Assembly (NCBI GenBank): GCA_028821475.1
Contig: JAPPGB010000073.1
Location: forward strand, 1-64,000
Direction: 5' to 3'
Source of the DNA: Spirochaetaceae bacterium
Lineage (GTDB): Bacteria > Spirochaetota > Spirochaetia > SZUA-6 > Bin103
Length of the DNA: 64,000 nt
Every line of letters begins with the position of its first letter. Within the stretch, counting starts at the first letter, position 1. A program made the translations under genes and the position numbers. Positions 8,220-16,586 of the stretch are shown here, piece after piece. The notes below the pieces were generated by a model that saw only the letters and a program-made list of their open reading frames with translations, had not been told where the DNA came from and ran no database searches.

Positions 8220-9800
8220 ATGCCGTGCAACACCAAGTCGACGGTACGTTGCTCCGGCAGGCAGCCGGTCGCGTGCGGCGCGCTCGTCGCGCTGGCATGC
8301 CTTGCGCTGGCGAGTTGCGGCGGAGGTCCGGGCGCGGCTCATCCCGACCTGGTGGTGGAAGATGCCGCGGTGAGCGACCCCCGCCCGGCTGCCGGGGCGG
8401 GCTTCACGTTCTCGGCCACCGTGCGCAACGCCGGGCGCGGGAACGCGGCGGCGACGACGCTGCGCGTCTACCGCTCGGATGACGAGGCGATCACGCCCTC
8501 CGACGAGCAGGTGGGCGCCACCACGGTGGCGGGGCTGGCGGCTTCGGCGAGCCGCGTCGCGTCGGTGAAGGTAACGGCGCCGTCGAGTCCCGGAACGCAC
8601 TACTACGGCGCGTGCGTCGATCCGGTGGCGGGAGAGTCCGACACCGCGAACACCTGTTCGGCAGCGGTCCGAGTCGACGTGCAGGCGCAGCATCTGGAGC
8701 CGGCGTCGCCGCAGCCGGACCTGGTGGTGGAATTACCCGCCGTGAGCGACGGCAGCCCGGTTGCCGGGGCGAGCTTCTCGTTCTCGGCCACCGTGCGCAA
8801 CGCCGGGGACGGAGACGCGGCGGCGGCGGCGCTGCACGTCTACCGTTCGGACGATGAGACGATCACGCCCTCCGACGAGCAGGTGGCCAACGCCGCGGTG
8901 CCGGAACTGGCGGCCTCGAAAAGCAGACCTGAATCGGTGGAACTGAGCGCTCCGTCAAGTTCCGGGACGTTCTACTACGGCGCGTGCGTGCACGCGGTGG
9001 TGGAAGAGTCCGACACAACGAACAACTGCTCGGAGGCGGTGCAGGTCACGGTGCACACGCCACAGGTCACGGCGTCGGCGGCGCCGCGGCCGGACCTGGT
9101 TGTTCTCGGAGCTTGGGTGGACAACGCCAATCCCGCCATCGGTGGGGTTTTCGAGTTGGGGGCGGAGGTGCACAACCGCGCTACAAAAATGGAGCTGGAG
9201 ATGACGCTGCGCTTCTACCGCTCGACGGATGCGACAATCGAGCGGTCCGACACGCATTTGGGCGACCGCGGGTGGTGGATGGGCACCAACCGGTACAACC
9301 AGGAAGTGTACGACTACGTGACCTTGCAGGCACCGTCGAGCAAAGGGACATACTACTACGGCGCGTGCGTGGACGCGTTAGTGGTCGAGTCCGACACGAC
9401 CAACAACTGCTCGGCGGCGGCGACGATCAAGGTGTCGCACAACAAGCCGGACCTGAGTGTCGGCTCGTGGAGTGTGTTGCTTCCGCGGGCTGTCGGAACG
9501 TCGTTGACTCTCAAAAAGAGGGTGTACAACACCGGGGGCCCGTCCGAAGCGACGACGCTGCGCCTCATCCAGTTGCCGGACCGGGAGAGCAAACCGTCCG
9601 ATGGCACGCAGGTGGCTGAGGCCGCCGTGCCGAAGCTGGTTGTAACACGGGCCGCGGCGGCGTACGCCACGCAGACTCTGGTATTCACGACCCCTGCGAC
9701 CGCCGGGTGGTACTACTACGTCATGTGCGTGGACGCGGTACGCGGGGAATCCGACACGACGAACAACTGTTCCGGGGTCTCCCCAATCGAGTTTCATTGA
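8220..9800 (+). CDS. Tandem lipoprotein 5 with four CARDB-like repeats
   Basis: 526 residues. The start is the ATG after GGAGGAG in leader copy 2. The signal peptide (MPCNTKSTVRCSGRQPVACG) is identical to that of genes 1 and 6. The lipobox is LASC. Repeats 1 and 2 are a copy of gene 3 through 515 identical bases, then change to a KSRPESVEL ending. Repeat 3 (LGAWVDNANPAIGG) belongs with the gene 1 type. Repeat 4 is SVGSWSVLLPRAVGTSL. One Cys pair ends each repeat. The repeat 3 ending is ALVVESDTTNNCS, a variation of the usual AVAGESDT. The downstream spacer (9801-9941) contains no gene; a short frame just after the stop (ILLAAAIVIGAKVR) could be a fragment of another protein but is too short to assign. 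Confidence 0.8.
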   Translation: MPCNTKSTVRCSGRQPVACGALVALACLALASCGGGPGAAHPDLVVEDAAVSDPRPAAGAGFTFSATVRNAGRGNAAATTLRVYRSDDEAITPSDEQVGATTVAGLAASASRVASVKVTAPSSPGTHYYGACVDPVAGESDTANTCSAAVRVDVQAQHLEPASPQPDLVVELPAVSDGSPVAGASFSFSATVRNAGDGDAAAAALHVYRSDDETITPSDEQVANAAVPELAASKSRPESVELSAPSSSGTFYYGACVHAVVEESDTTNNCSEAVQVTVHTPQVTASAAPRPDLVVLGAWVDNANPAIGGVFELGAEVHNRATKMELEMTLRFYRSTDATIERSDTHLGDRGWWMGTNRYNQEVYDYVTLQAPSSKGTYYYGACVDALVVESDTTNNCSAAATIKVSHNKPDLSVGSWSVLLPRAVGTSLTLKKRVYNTGGPSEATTLRLIQLPDRESKPSDGTQVAEAAVPKLVVTRAAAAYATQTLVFTTPATAGWYYYVMCVDAVRGESDTTNNCSGVSPIEFH

Positions 9801-9941
9801 TCCTGCTGGCTGCCGCCATCGTCATCGGCGCGAAGGTGCGCTGACCGCCGCGGGACCGGCGGAGCCCGGCGGCGGATCGTTCGGCGGGTAACGGCATCTC
9901 GTGGTCGGGACACGCGTGAAGTCACCTATTCCTCTTTCGAG

Positions 9942-10092
9942 GTGCAATACGTACCTGTTTCATTGATCGATAGTCATGGAAAGTTCATTGAATACCTTGT
10001 ACGATGAAGAAACGTAGCGGGCACCCGCCGCCGTCGTTCGCCGGCGGCGGGGCCGCCGGTGGTACGGTCGCGCCGAACCGGAGGAGTGGACG
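9942..10092 (+). promoter_or_regulatory. Repeated leader, copy 3, upstream of lipoprotein gene 6, with inverted hairpin segment
   Basis: Third copy. TGGAAA (9977-9982), a 17-bp spacer and TACGAT (10000-10005) match the other leaders. The hairpin segment 10029-10049 is the exact reverse complement of 1486-1506 in copy 1, whereas both flanks are in the normal orientation. The SD GGAGGAG and start context are unchanged. Confidence 0.45.
10029..10049 (-). repeat. 21-bp hairpin core inverted relative to leader copy 1
   Basis: In copy 1 (1486-1506) the core reads CGCCGCCGGCGAACGACGGCG. Here the same 21 bases are present as the reverse complement between unchanged flanks. The core is bordered by inverted CCGCCG/CGGCGG arms, so flipping can be explained by template switching at a hairpin. 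Copy 5 (gene 8) has the copy 1 orientation. Confidence 0.7.
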
Positions 10093-11685
10093 ATGCCGTG
10101 CAACACCAAGTCGACGGTACGTTGCTCCGGCAGGCAGCCGGTCGCGTGCGGCGCGCTCGTCGCGCTGGCATGCCTTGCGCTGGCGAGTTGCGGCGGAGGT
10201 CCGGGCGCGGCTCATCCCGACCTGGTGGTGGAAGATGCCGCGGTGAGCGACCCCCGCCCGGCTGCCGGGGCGGGCTTCACGTTCTCGGCCACCGTGCGCA
10301 ACGCCGGGCGCGGGAACGCGGCGGCGACGACGCTGCGCGTCTACCGTTCGGATGACGCGACGGTCACCCCCTCCAACGAGCAGGTGGGCGCCGCCACGGT
10401 GGCGGAACTGGCGGCTTCGGCGAGCCGCGCCGCATCGGTCACGGTGACCGCGCCGTCGGGTCCCGGAGTCTCCTACTACCGCGCGTGCGCCGATCCGGTG
10501 GCGGGAGAGTCCGACCCCGCGAACAACTGTTCGGGGGCGGTCCGAGTCGTCGTGCAGGCGCAGAATCTGGAGCCGGCGTCGCCGCAGCCGGACCTGGTGG
10601 TCGAATCACCCGCCGTGAGCGACGACCGCCCGGTTGCCGGGGCGAGCTTCTCGTTCTCGGCCACGGTGCGCAACGCCGGGGACGGAGACGCGGCGGCGGC
10701 GACGCTGCGCGTCTACCGTTCGGACGATGAGACGATCACGCCCTCCGACGAGCAGGCGGGCGCCGCCGCGGTGCCGGCGCTGGCGGCCTCGAAGAGCAGC
10801 CCTGAGGCGGTGAAGCTGCGCGCTCCGTCGAGCTCCGGGACGCACTATTACGGCGCGTGCGTACACGCGGTGGCGGAAGAGTCCGACACGACAAACAACT
10901 GCTCGGCGGCGGTTACGGTCACGGTGCAGGCGCCGGCGCCGGCAGCGCCGCGGCCGCCGGCAGCTCCGCGGCCGCCGGCGCCGGATCTGGATGTCAACCT
11001 GCTTCGCGTGTTCCCCCGCAGTCCGCCCATCGGAGGGCTTTTCGAGTTGACGGCGAAGGTGCGCAACCGTGGGGCTACGACAACGGCGCGGACGACGCTG
11101 CGCTTCTACCTGTCAACGGATGCAACTATCACGCAGTCGGACACGAAGTTGTACGACTGGCCGATGGGGCGATTCCCCACCGACTCGAGCCTGGTAGCGT
11201 ACAAAGACCTGAGGGCGCCCTCGAGCAAGGGCACATACTACTATGGCGCGTGCGTGGACGCGGTGGCAGGGGAGTCCGCCACGGCGAACAACTGCTCGGC
11301 GGCGATGAGGCTCGATGTTTCACACGACGAACCTGACCTGCATGTCAGCAGGTGGGGTCACGACCGTTCTCGGCCTTCCGGAAGGCGGTTGTTGTTCGTA
11401 GTCGCAGTGTGGAACGACGGTAGCCCGTCGGACGCGACGACGTTGCGCATGCTCCTGTTGCCGGATCCGACGAGCAAACCGTCCGCCGGCACGCAGGTAG
11501 GTGAGATCGCCGTGCCCGAACTGGTAGTGACCCGGACCGTGCCGGCGACCTCCGTACGGGGTGTGGAGTTCCAGGCACCTGCGACCCCCGGAGTGTACCA
11601 CTACGTCATGTGCGTGGACGCGGTGCCCCGGGAGTCGGACACGAAGAACAACTGCTCGGCGACCGTCGCGGTCGAATACCACTGA
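10093..11685 (+). CDS. Tandem lipoprotein 6 with four CARDB-like repeats
   Basis: 530 residues with its own leader and SD. It has the same signal peptide as genes 1 and 5, and the LASC lipobox. Repeat 1 differs from the common form after the RSDD motif (ATVTPSNEQVG) and ends RACADPVAGESDPANNCSG. Repeat 2 starts PDLVVESPAVSDDRP. The linker between repeats 2 and 3 is unusually Pro/Ala-rich ([19 protein letters not shown]) and probably an extended hinge. Repeat 3 (NLLRVFPRSPPIGG) and repeat 4 (VSRWGHDRSRPSG) are private. The C-terminus is AVEYH, not IEFR, so the stop/start junction found in genes 1-4 is absent, consistent with this gene standing alone. Extracytoplasmic location follows from the lipobox; function is inferred only from the fold. 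Confidence 0.8.
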   Translation: MPCNTKSTVRCSGRQPVACGALVALACLALASCGGGPGAAHPDLVVEDAAVSDPRPAAGAGFTFSATVRNAGRGNAAATTLRVYRSDDATVTPSNEQVGAATVAELAASASRAASVTVTAPSGPGVSYYRACADPVAGESDPANNCSGAVRVVVQAQNLEPASPQPDLVVESPAVSDDRPVAGASFSFSATVRNAGDGDAAAATLRVYRSDDETITPSDEQAGAAAVPALAASKSSPEAVKLRAPSSSGTHYYGACVHAVAEESDTTNNCSAAVTVTVQAPAPAAPRPPAAPRPPAPDLDVNLLRVFPRSPPIGGLFELTAKVRNRGATTTARTTLRFYLSTDATITQSDTKLYDWPMGRFPTDSSLVAYKDLRAPSSKGTYYYGACVDAVAGESATANNCSAAMRLDVSHDEPDLHVSRWGHDRSRPSGRRLLFVVAVWNDGSPSDATTLRMLLLPDPTSKPSAGTQVGEIAVPELVVTRTVPATSVRGVEFQAPATPGVYHYVMCVDAVPRESDTKNNCSATVAVEYH

Positions 11686-11769
11686 TTCCATTGATATTGA
11701 TGGAGACCGGGCGCGTAGGTTACTTGCGGCAATCTCCCGCCATTGGCCGACATTATTTCCTCTTACAAG

Positions 11770-11920
11770 ATGCAGTTTATCCCTGTTTCATGATTGATCG
11801 TCATGGAAAGTTTATTGCATACCTTGTACGATGAAGGAAGCATAGTGGCACCTCGCCGTTGGCGCACCACGGCGGCGAGGCCGCCGGTGGTACGGTCGCG
11901 CCGAACCGGAGGAGTGGACA
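11770..11920 (+). promoter_or_regulatory. Repeated leader, copy 4, upstream of lipoprotein gene 7
   Basis: TGGAAA (11804-11809), 17 bp, TACGAT (11827-11832). The hairpin region (about 11855-11882) is more diverged and the stem is interrupted. The end of the leader keeps the SD GGAGGAG, with TGGACAATG in place of TGGACGATG. The 11686-11769 part of the spacer has no recognisable feature. Confidence 0.43.
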
Positions 11921-13513
11921 ATGCCGTGGAACACCGAGTCGGCTGCACGTTGCTCCCGGAAGCCGCCGGTCGCATGCAACGCACTCGTCGCGCTGGCATG
12001 CCTTGCACTGGCGAGTTGCGGCGGAGGTCCGGGGCCGGCCCATCCGGACCTGGTGGTGGAGGATCCCGCGGCGAGCGACCCCCGCCCGGCCGCCGGGACG
12101 GGCTTCACGTTCTCGGCCACCGTGCGCAACGCCGGGCGCGGGAACGCGGCGGCGACGACGCTGCGCGTCTACCGCTCGGATGACGAGGCGATCACGCCCT
12201 CCGACGAGCAGGTGGGCGCCACCACGGTGGCGGGGCTGGCGGCTTCGGCGAGCCGCGTCGCGTCGGTGAAGGTAACGGCGCCGTCGAGTCCCGGAACGCA
12301 CTACTACGGCGCGTGCGTCGATCCGGTGGCGGGAGAGTCCGACACCGCGAACACCTGTTCGGCAGCGGTCCGAGTCGACGTGCAGGCGCAGCATCTGGAG
12401 CCGGCGTCGCCGCAGCCGGACCTGGTGGTGGAATTACCCGCCGTGAGCGACGGCAGCCCGGTTGCCGGGGCGAGCTTCTCGTTCTCGGCCACCGTGCGCA
12501 ACGCCGGGGACGGAGACGCGGCGGCGGCGGCGCTGCACGTCTACCGTTCGGACGATGAGACGATCACGCCCTCCGACGAGCAGGTGGCCGACGCCGCGGT
12601 CCCGGAACTGGCGGCCTCGGAGAGCATGGTCGCGTCGGCGAAGCTGAACGCTCCGTCAAGTTCCGGGACGTACTACTACGGCGCGTGCGTGCACGCGGTG
12701 GCGGAAGAGTCCGACACGGCGAACAACTGCTCGGCTCCGGTGCAGGTCGCGGTGCAGGTTCCGGTGTCGGGGCCACGGCCGGATCTGATAGTCAACCCGC
12801 TTCGGGTGAGCGTCGGCAAGCCGGCCATCGGGGGCCGACTCGAGTTCGAGACCAAGGTGGTCAACCGCGGCAGGGCGACGGCGGGGCCGACGGCGCTGCG
12901 CTTCTACCGTTCAACGGATGCGACCGTGACGCGGTCGGACACGGAGTTCGCCACCGTGTGGTTGTCGCCGTTGTCGGGCGTGGGGATGGACTTGGGCTTG
13001 AGAACCGTGCGCGCGTGGGTGACGGCGCCGTCGAGCAAGGCGGTATTGTACTTCGGCGCCTGCGTGGACACCGTGGCGGGAGAGTCCGCAACGACGAACA
13101 ACTGCTCGGCGGCGTTGAAGGTCGAAGTGTTGCGCCACATACCGGACCTCTTCGTCACCCAGTTGACCGTGCCGGTCGTGCGACCTACCGGAGCGAAATT
13201 GTCGTTCGGTACGCGTGTGTGGAACAGCGGGAGCCCGTCCAAGGCGACCACGCTGCGACTCATCCTGTTGCCGGATTCGACGAGCGCACCGTCCGCCGGT
13301 ACGCGGGTGGGTGCGGTCGCCGTGCCGGAGCTGGTCGCGACGAAGGATTCGGGTGGGCACGCCTTCAGGTGGGTGGAGTTCAAGGCACCTGCGACCGCCG
13401 GACGGTACTACTACGTCATGTGCGTGGACGCGGTGCCCGGGGAATCCAACACGACAAACAACTGTTCGCTGGAGAACACCCCGGTCGATTTCACCGACAC
13501 CGATGGAGATTAG
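11921..13513 (+). CDS. Tandem lipoprotein 7 with four CARDB-like repeats (mosaic copy)
   Basis: 530 residues. Signal peptide MPWNTESAARCSRKPP, lipobox LASC. A mosaic: the second half of repeat 1 matches genes 3 and 5 (including ANTCS), then repeat 2 from ADAAVPELAASESMV onward matches genes 1 and 4. Repeats 3 and 4 are the most divergent of the array (NPLRVSVGKPAIGG; FVTQLTVPVVRPTG), and repeat 3 has YFGACVDT instead of YYYGACVDA. The tail is longer (ENTPVDFTDTDGD) and acidic. The Cys pairs are all kept. The divergent 3' half with a homogenised 5' half is the clearest case of the conserved/variable split of this family. Confidence 0.8.
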   Translation: MPWNTESAARCSRKPPVACNALVALACLALASCGGGPGPAHPDLVVEDPAASDPRPAAGTGFTFSATVRNAGRGNAAATTLRVYRSDDEAITPSDEQVGATTVAGLAASASRVASVKVTAPSSPGTHYYGACVDPVAGESDTANTCSAAVRVDVQAQHLEPASPQPDLVVELPAVSDGSPVAGASFSFSATVRNAGDGDAAAAALHVYRSDDETITPSDEQVADAAVPELAASESMVASAKLNAPSSSGTYYYGACVHAVAEESDTANNCSAPVQVAVQVPVSGPRPDLIVNPLRVSVGKPAIGGRLEFETKVVNRGRATAGPTALRFYRSTDATVTRSDTEFATVWLSPLSGVGMDLGLRTVRAWVTAPSSKAVLYFGACVDTVAGESATTNNCSAALKVEVLRHIPDLFVTQLTVPVVRPTGAKLSFGTRVWNSGSPSKATTLRLILLPDSTSAPSAGTRVGAVAVPELVATKDSGGHAFRWVEFKAPATAGRYYYVMCVDAVPGESNTTNNCSLENTPVDFTDTDGD

Positions 13514-13575
13514 GCGGCTCGTCCACCCGTCGCTCGGGACGACTCCGGGGAGAAGACGCGAATCTCCCTTACAAG

Positions 13576-13724
13576 ATGCAATTCCTGCCTGTTTAATGAT
13601 CGATAGTTCATGGAAAGTTTATCGAATACGCTTTACGATGAAGAACGTAGTGGCACCTCGCCGCTGGCGAACGACGGCGGGGGGCCGCCGGCGGTACGGT
13701 CGCGCCGAACCGGAGGAGTGGACA
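13576..13724 (+). promoter_or_regulatory. Repeated leader, copy 5, upstream of lipoprotein gene 8
   Basis: TGGAAA (13611-13616), 17 bp, TACGAT (13634-13639). The hairpin core has the same orientation as copy 1 (GGCGAACGACGG). SD GGAGGAG, then TGGACAATG. The 13514-13575 spacer shares a GGCTCGTCCAC motif with the spacer before gene 5. Confidence 0.45.
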
Positions 13725-15281
13725 ATGCCATGGAACACCAAGTCGGCTGTACGTTGCGCCGGGAAGCAGCCGGTCGCGTGCGGCGCGCTCGTCGCGCTGG
13801 CATGCATGGCACTGGCGAGTTGCGGCGGAGGTCCGGGCGCGGCCCATCCGGACCTGGTGGTGGAGAATCCCGCGGTGAGCGACCCCCGCCCGGCTGCCGG
13901 GGCGGGCTTCACGTTCTCGGCCACCGTGCGCAACGCCGGGCGCGGGAACGCGGCGGCGACCACGCTGCGTGTCTACCGCTCGGATAACGAGACGATCACG
14001 CCCTCCGACGAGCAGGTGGGCGCCGCCGCGGTGGCGGGGCTGGCGGCTTCGGAGAGCATGGTCGCGTCGGTAACGGTAATGGCGCCGTCGAGGCCCGGAA
14101 CCTCGTACTACGGCGCATGCGTCGATCCGGTCGCCGGAGAATCCGACACCGCGAACAACTGTTCCGCAACGGTGCGAGTCACCGTGCAGGTGCCGGATGC
14201 GGTGCCGAGGGCGGATCTGGTGGTTGAGTCTCCCGACGTGAGGGCCGCCACGGAGGCCGCCGGAGCGAGATACACGTTCTCGGCCACGGTGCGCAACGCC
14301 GGGGACGGACACGCGGCGGCGACGACGCTGCGCGTCTACCGTTCGGACGATGAGACGATCACGCCCTCCGACGAGCAGGTGGGCGCCGACGCGGTCCCGG
14401 AGCTGGCGGCGTCGGAAAGCAGGGCCGCGTCGGTGGAGCTGAGCGCTCCGTCGAGTACCGGGACGTACTACTACGGCGCGTGCGTGCACGCGGTGGCGGG
14501 AGAGTCCGACACGACGAACAACTGCTCGGCTCCGGTGCCGGTCACGGTGCAGACGCCGCAGGTCGCGGCATCGGGGCCGCCGGGGCCGGACCTGGTGGCC
14601 TCCGTTTGGCTTGTCGGCACCCGCAGTCCGGCCATCGGGGGGATTATCGACTTGTCCGGGAAGGTGCTCAACCGCGGGCGCAGGACCACGGCGTTGACGA
14701 CGCTGCGCTTCTACCGTTCAACGGATGCGACCATCACGCGGTCCGACACGCAAGTGGCCACCCGTTCGGTGAGGCGGTTGGGCACCGGGTTGAACCAGTA
14801 TCTCCTGTTCCTGAAGCTGCCGTCGAAAAAGGGGGTGTATTACTACGGCGCGTGCGTGGACGCGGTGGCGGGCGAGTCGGTCACGACGAACAACTGCTCG
14901 GCGGCGGTGAAGGTCAATGCGTCGCAGAGCATACCGGACCTGTGGGTCGGCTCGTGGAGCGTGGGTCCCCGTCATCTCCGCACGTGGACGTCGGTAGGAG
15001 TAAAGGTGTTCAACAGCGGGAGCCCGTCCGGGGCGACGACGCTGCGCCTCCTCCTGTTGCCGAGTCAGACGAGCAAACCGTCCGCCGGCACGCAGGTGGG
15101 TGAGGTCGCCGTGCCGGAGCTGGTTGTGACACAGGACGAGTCGGCGTCCTCCCTGCAGTCCGTGAATTTCCAGCCACCTGCGACCCCCGGGGTGTACTAC
15201 TACGTCATGTGCGTGGACACGGTGACCGGGGAATCGGACACGACGAACAACTGTACGCAAGCCTCAATCGAGTTCCTTTGA
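13725..15281 (+). CDS. Tandem lipoprotein 8 with four CARDB-like repeats
   Basis: 518 residues, from the ATG behind GGAGGAG. Signal peptide MPWNTKSAVRCAGKQP, lipobox LASC. The linker between repeats 1 and 2 is shorter than in the other copies (VQVPDAVPRADLVV), and repeat 2 is a distinct version (ESPDVRAATEAAGARYTFSA), so this copy has escaped the homogenisation seen in repeat 2 elsewhere. Repeat 3 is SVWLVGTRSPAIGG; repeat 4 is VGSWSVGPRHLRTW. All Cys pairs are present. The stop is used as TGATG for gene 9, so genes 8 and 9 form a two-cistron unit under leader copy 5. Confidence 0.8.
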   Translation: MPWNTKSAVRCAGKQPVACGALVALACMALASCGGGPGAAHPDLVVENPAVSDPRPAAGAGFTFSATVRNAGRGNAAATTLRVYRSDNETITPSDEQVGAAAVAGLAASESMVASVTVMAPSRPGTSYYGACVDPVAGESDTANNCSATVRVTVQVPDAVPRADLVVESPDVRAATEAAGARYTFSATVRNAGDGHAAATTLRVYRSDDETITPSDEQVGADAVPELAASESRAASVELSAPSSTGTYYYGACVHAVAGESDTTNNCSAPVPVTVQTPQVAASGPPGPDLVASVWLVGTRSPAIGGIIDLSGKVLNRGRRTTALTTLRFYRSTDATITRSDTQVATRSVRRLGTGLNQYLLFLKLPSKKGVYYYGACVDAVAGESVTTNNCSAAVKVNASQSIPDLWVGSWSVGPRHLRTWTSVGVKVFNSGSPSGATTLRLLLLPSQTSKPSAGTQVGEVAVPELVVTQDESASSLQSVNFQPPATPGVYYYVMCVDTVTGESDTTNNCTQASIEFL

Positions 15282-16561
15282 TGCCGTGGGATACCAGGTC
15301 GTCCATTCGCTGCTCCGTCATGCAGCCGGTCGTGTGCGGCGCGCTCGCCGCGCTGGCATGCCTTGCGCTGGCGAGTTGCGGCGGAGGTCCGGGCGCGGTT
15401 CTTCCGGACCCGGCGGTGGAGGCTCCCGCGGTGAGCGACCCCCGCCCGGTGGTGGATACCGAGGCAGCATCGCCGCGGCCGGATCTCGTGGTGGGAGACC
15501 TGGCGGTGAGCGACGACGGCCCGACCGCCGGCGAGAGCTTCACGTTCTCGGCCACGGTGCGCAACGCAGGGCGCGGAGAGGCGGCAGCGACGACGATCGT
15601 AGTCTACCGGTCGAAAGACGACACCATCACGGCCTCCGACGAGCAGGTGGGCGCCGCCGCGGTGCCGGAGCTGGCGGCCTCGGAGCGCAGCCCTGCGTCG
15701 GTGGAGCTGAGCGCTCCGTCGAGTTCCGGGACGTACTACTACGGCGCGTGCGTGCACGCGGTGGCGGAAGAGTCCGACACGGCAAACAACTGCGCGGGGG
15801 AGGTTCCGGTCACGGTGCAGGGGCCACCGGTCCCGGTATCCGGGCCATTGCCGGATCTGGTGGTCAACCGGTTTTGGGTGAACACCGCCAGTCCTGCCAT
15901 CGGGGGAGTTTTCCGGTTGCGGGCGGACGTGCGCAACCGCGGTGCGGCGACACCTTTTTTTACGAAGCTGCGCTTCTACCGTTCAACCGATGCCGCTGTC
16001 ACGCGGTCCGACACGGAAGTTGCCACCGGTACGGTGCCGCCGTTGCGCATCGACTCGGACAAGTATGACGGGTACGTCTTCGTGACCGTGAAGGCGCCGT
16101 CGAACAAGGGGACCTACTACTACGGCGCGTGCGTGGACGCGGTGGCGGGGGAGTCCGCTACAACGAACAACTGCTCGGCGGCGGTGGAGGTCGACGTGTC
16201 GCGCAACAGCCCGGACCTGGGGGTCGCCGCTTGGAGTGTGAGCGAGCGTGCCATCGGAACGTCGTTGTCGGTGGGCTTGAAGGTGTACAACATGGGGAGC
16301 CCGTCCGACGCGACGACGTTGCGGATCCTCCTGCTGCCGGACAAGGCGAGCAATCCGTCCGCCGGCACGCAAGTGGGTGAGGTCGACGTGCCGGAGCTGG
16401 TTGTGACAGGCAACTCTCTGGCGGGCTCCCTGCGGTACGTGGAGTTTCGGGCACCCGCGACCGCCGGGCGGTACTACTACGTCGGGTGCGTGGACCCGGT
16501 GCCCCGCGAATCCGACACGGCGAACAACTGTTCGACGGTCACCGGAATCAGTTTCCATTGA
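15281..16561 (+). CDS. Tandem lipoprotein 9, shortened to three CARDB-like repeats
   Basis: 426 residues, about 100 fewer than its paralogues. The ATG overlaps the stop of gene 8. Signal peptide MPWDTRSSIRCSVMQP, lipobox LASC. After the lipobox the first residues of repeat 1 (EAPAVSDPRPV) run directly into the linker DTEAASPRPDLVV that normally precedes repeat 2, so one Ig-like repeat has been deleted in frame. The remaining repeats correspond to 2, 3 (NRFWVNTASPAIGG, the gene 2/4 type) and 4 of the full-length copies, with Cys pairs kept (the first reads NNCAGE). It ends the array, 25 bp from the convergent msrQ. No SD is seen, so it should be translated by re-initiation after gene 8. Confidence 0.8.
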   Translation: MPWDTRSSIRCSVMQPVVCGALAALACLALASCGGGPGAVLPDPAVEAPAVSDPRPVVDTEAASPRPDLVVGDLAVSDDGPTAGESFTFSATVRNAGRGEAAATTIVVYRSKDDTITASDEQVGAAAVPELAASERSPASVELSAPSSSGTYYYGACVHAVAEESDTANNCAGEVPVTVQGPPVPVSGPLPDLVVNRFWVNTASPAIGGVFRLRADVRNRGAATPFFTKLRFYRSTDAAVTRSDTEVATGTVPPLRIDSDKYDGYVFVTVKAPSNKGTYYYGACVDAVAGESATTNNCSAAVEVDVSRNSPDLGVAAWSVSERAIGTSLSVGLKVYNMGSPSDATTLRILLLPDKASNPSAGTQVGEVDVPELVVTGNSLAGSLRYVEFRAPATAGRYYYVGCVDPVPRESDTANNCSTVTGISFH

Positions 16562-16586
16562 TACGGAAAGAGATCCGGTGCGTGGA

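Noticed and set aside
1550-16561. Regularly spaced repeats as a CRISPR array
   Set aside because: The repeats are protein-coding, over 1.5 kb long and without spacer structure.
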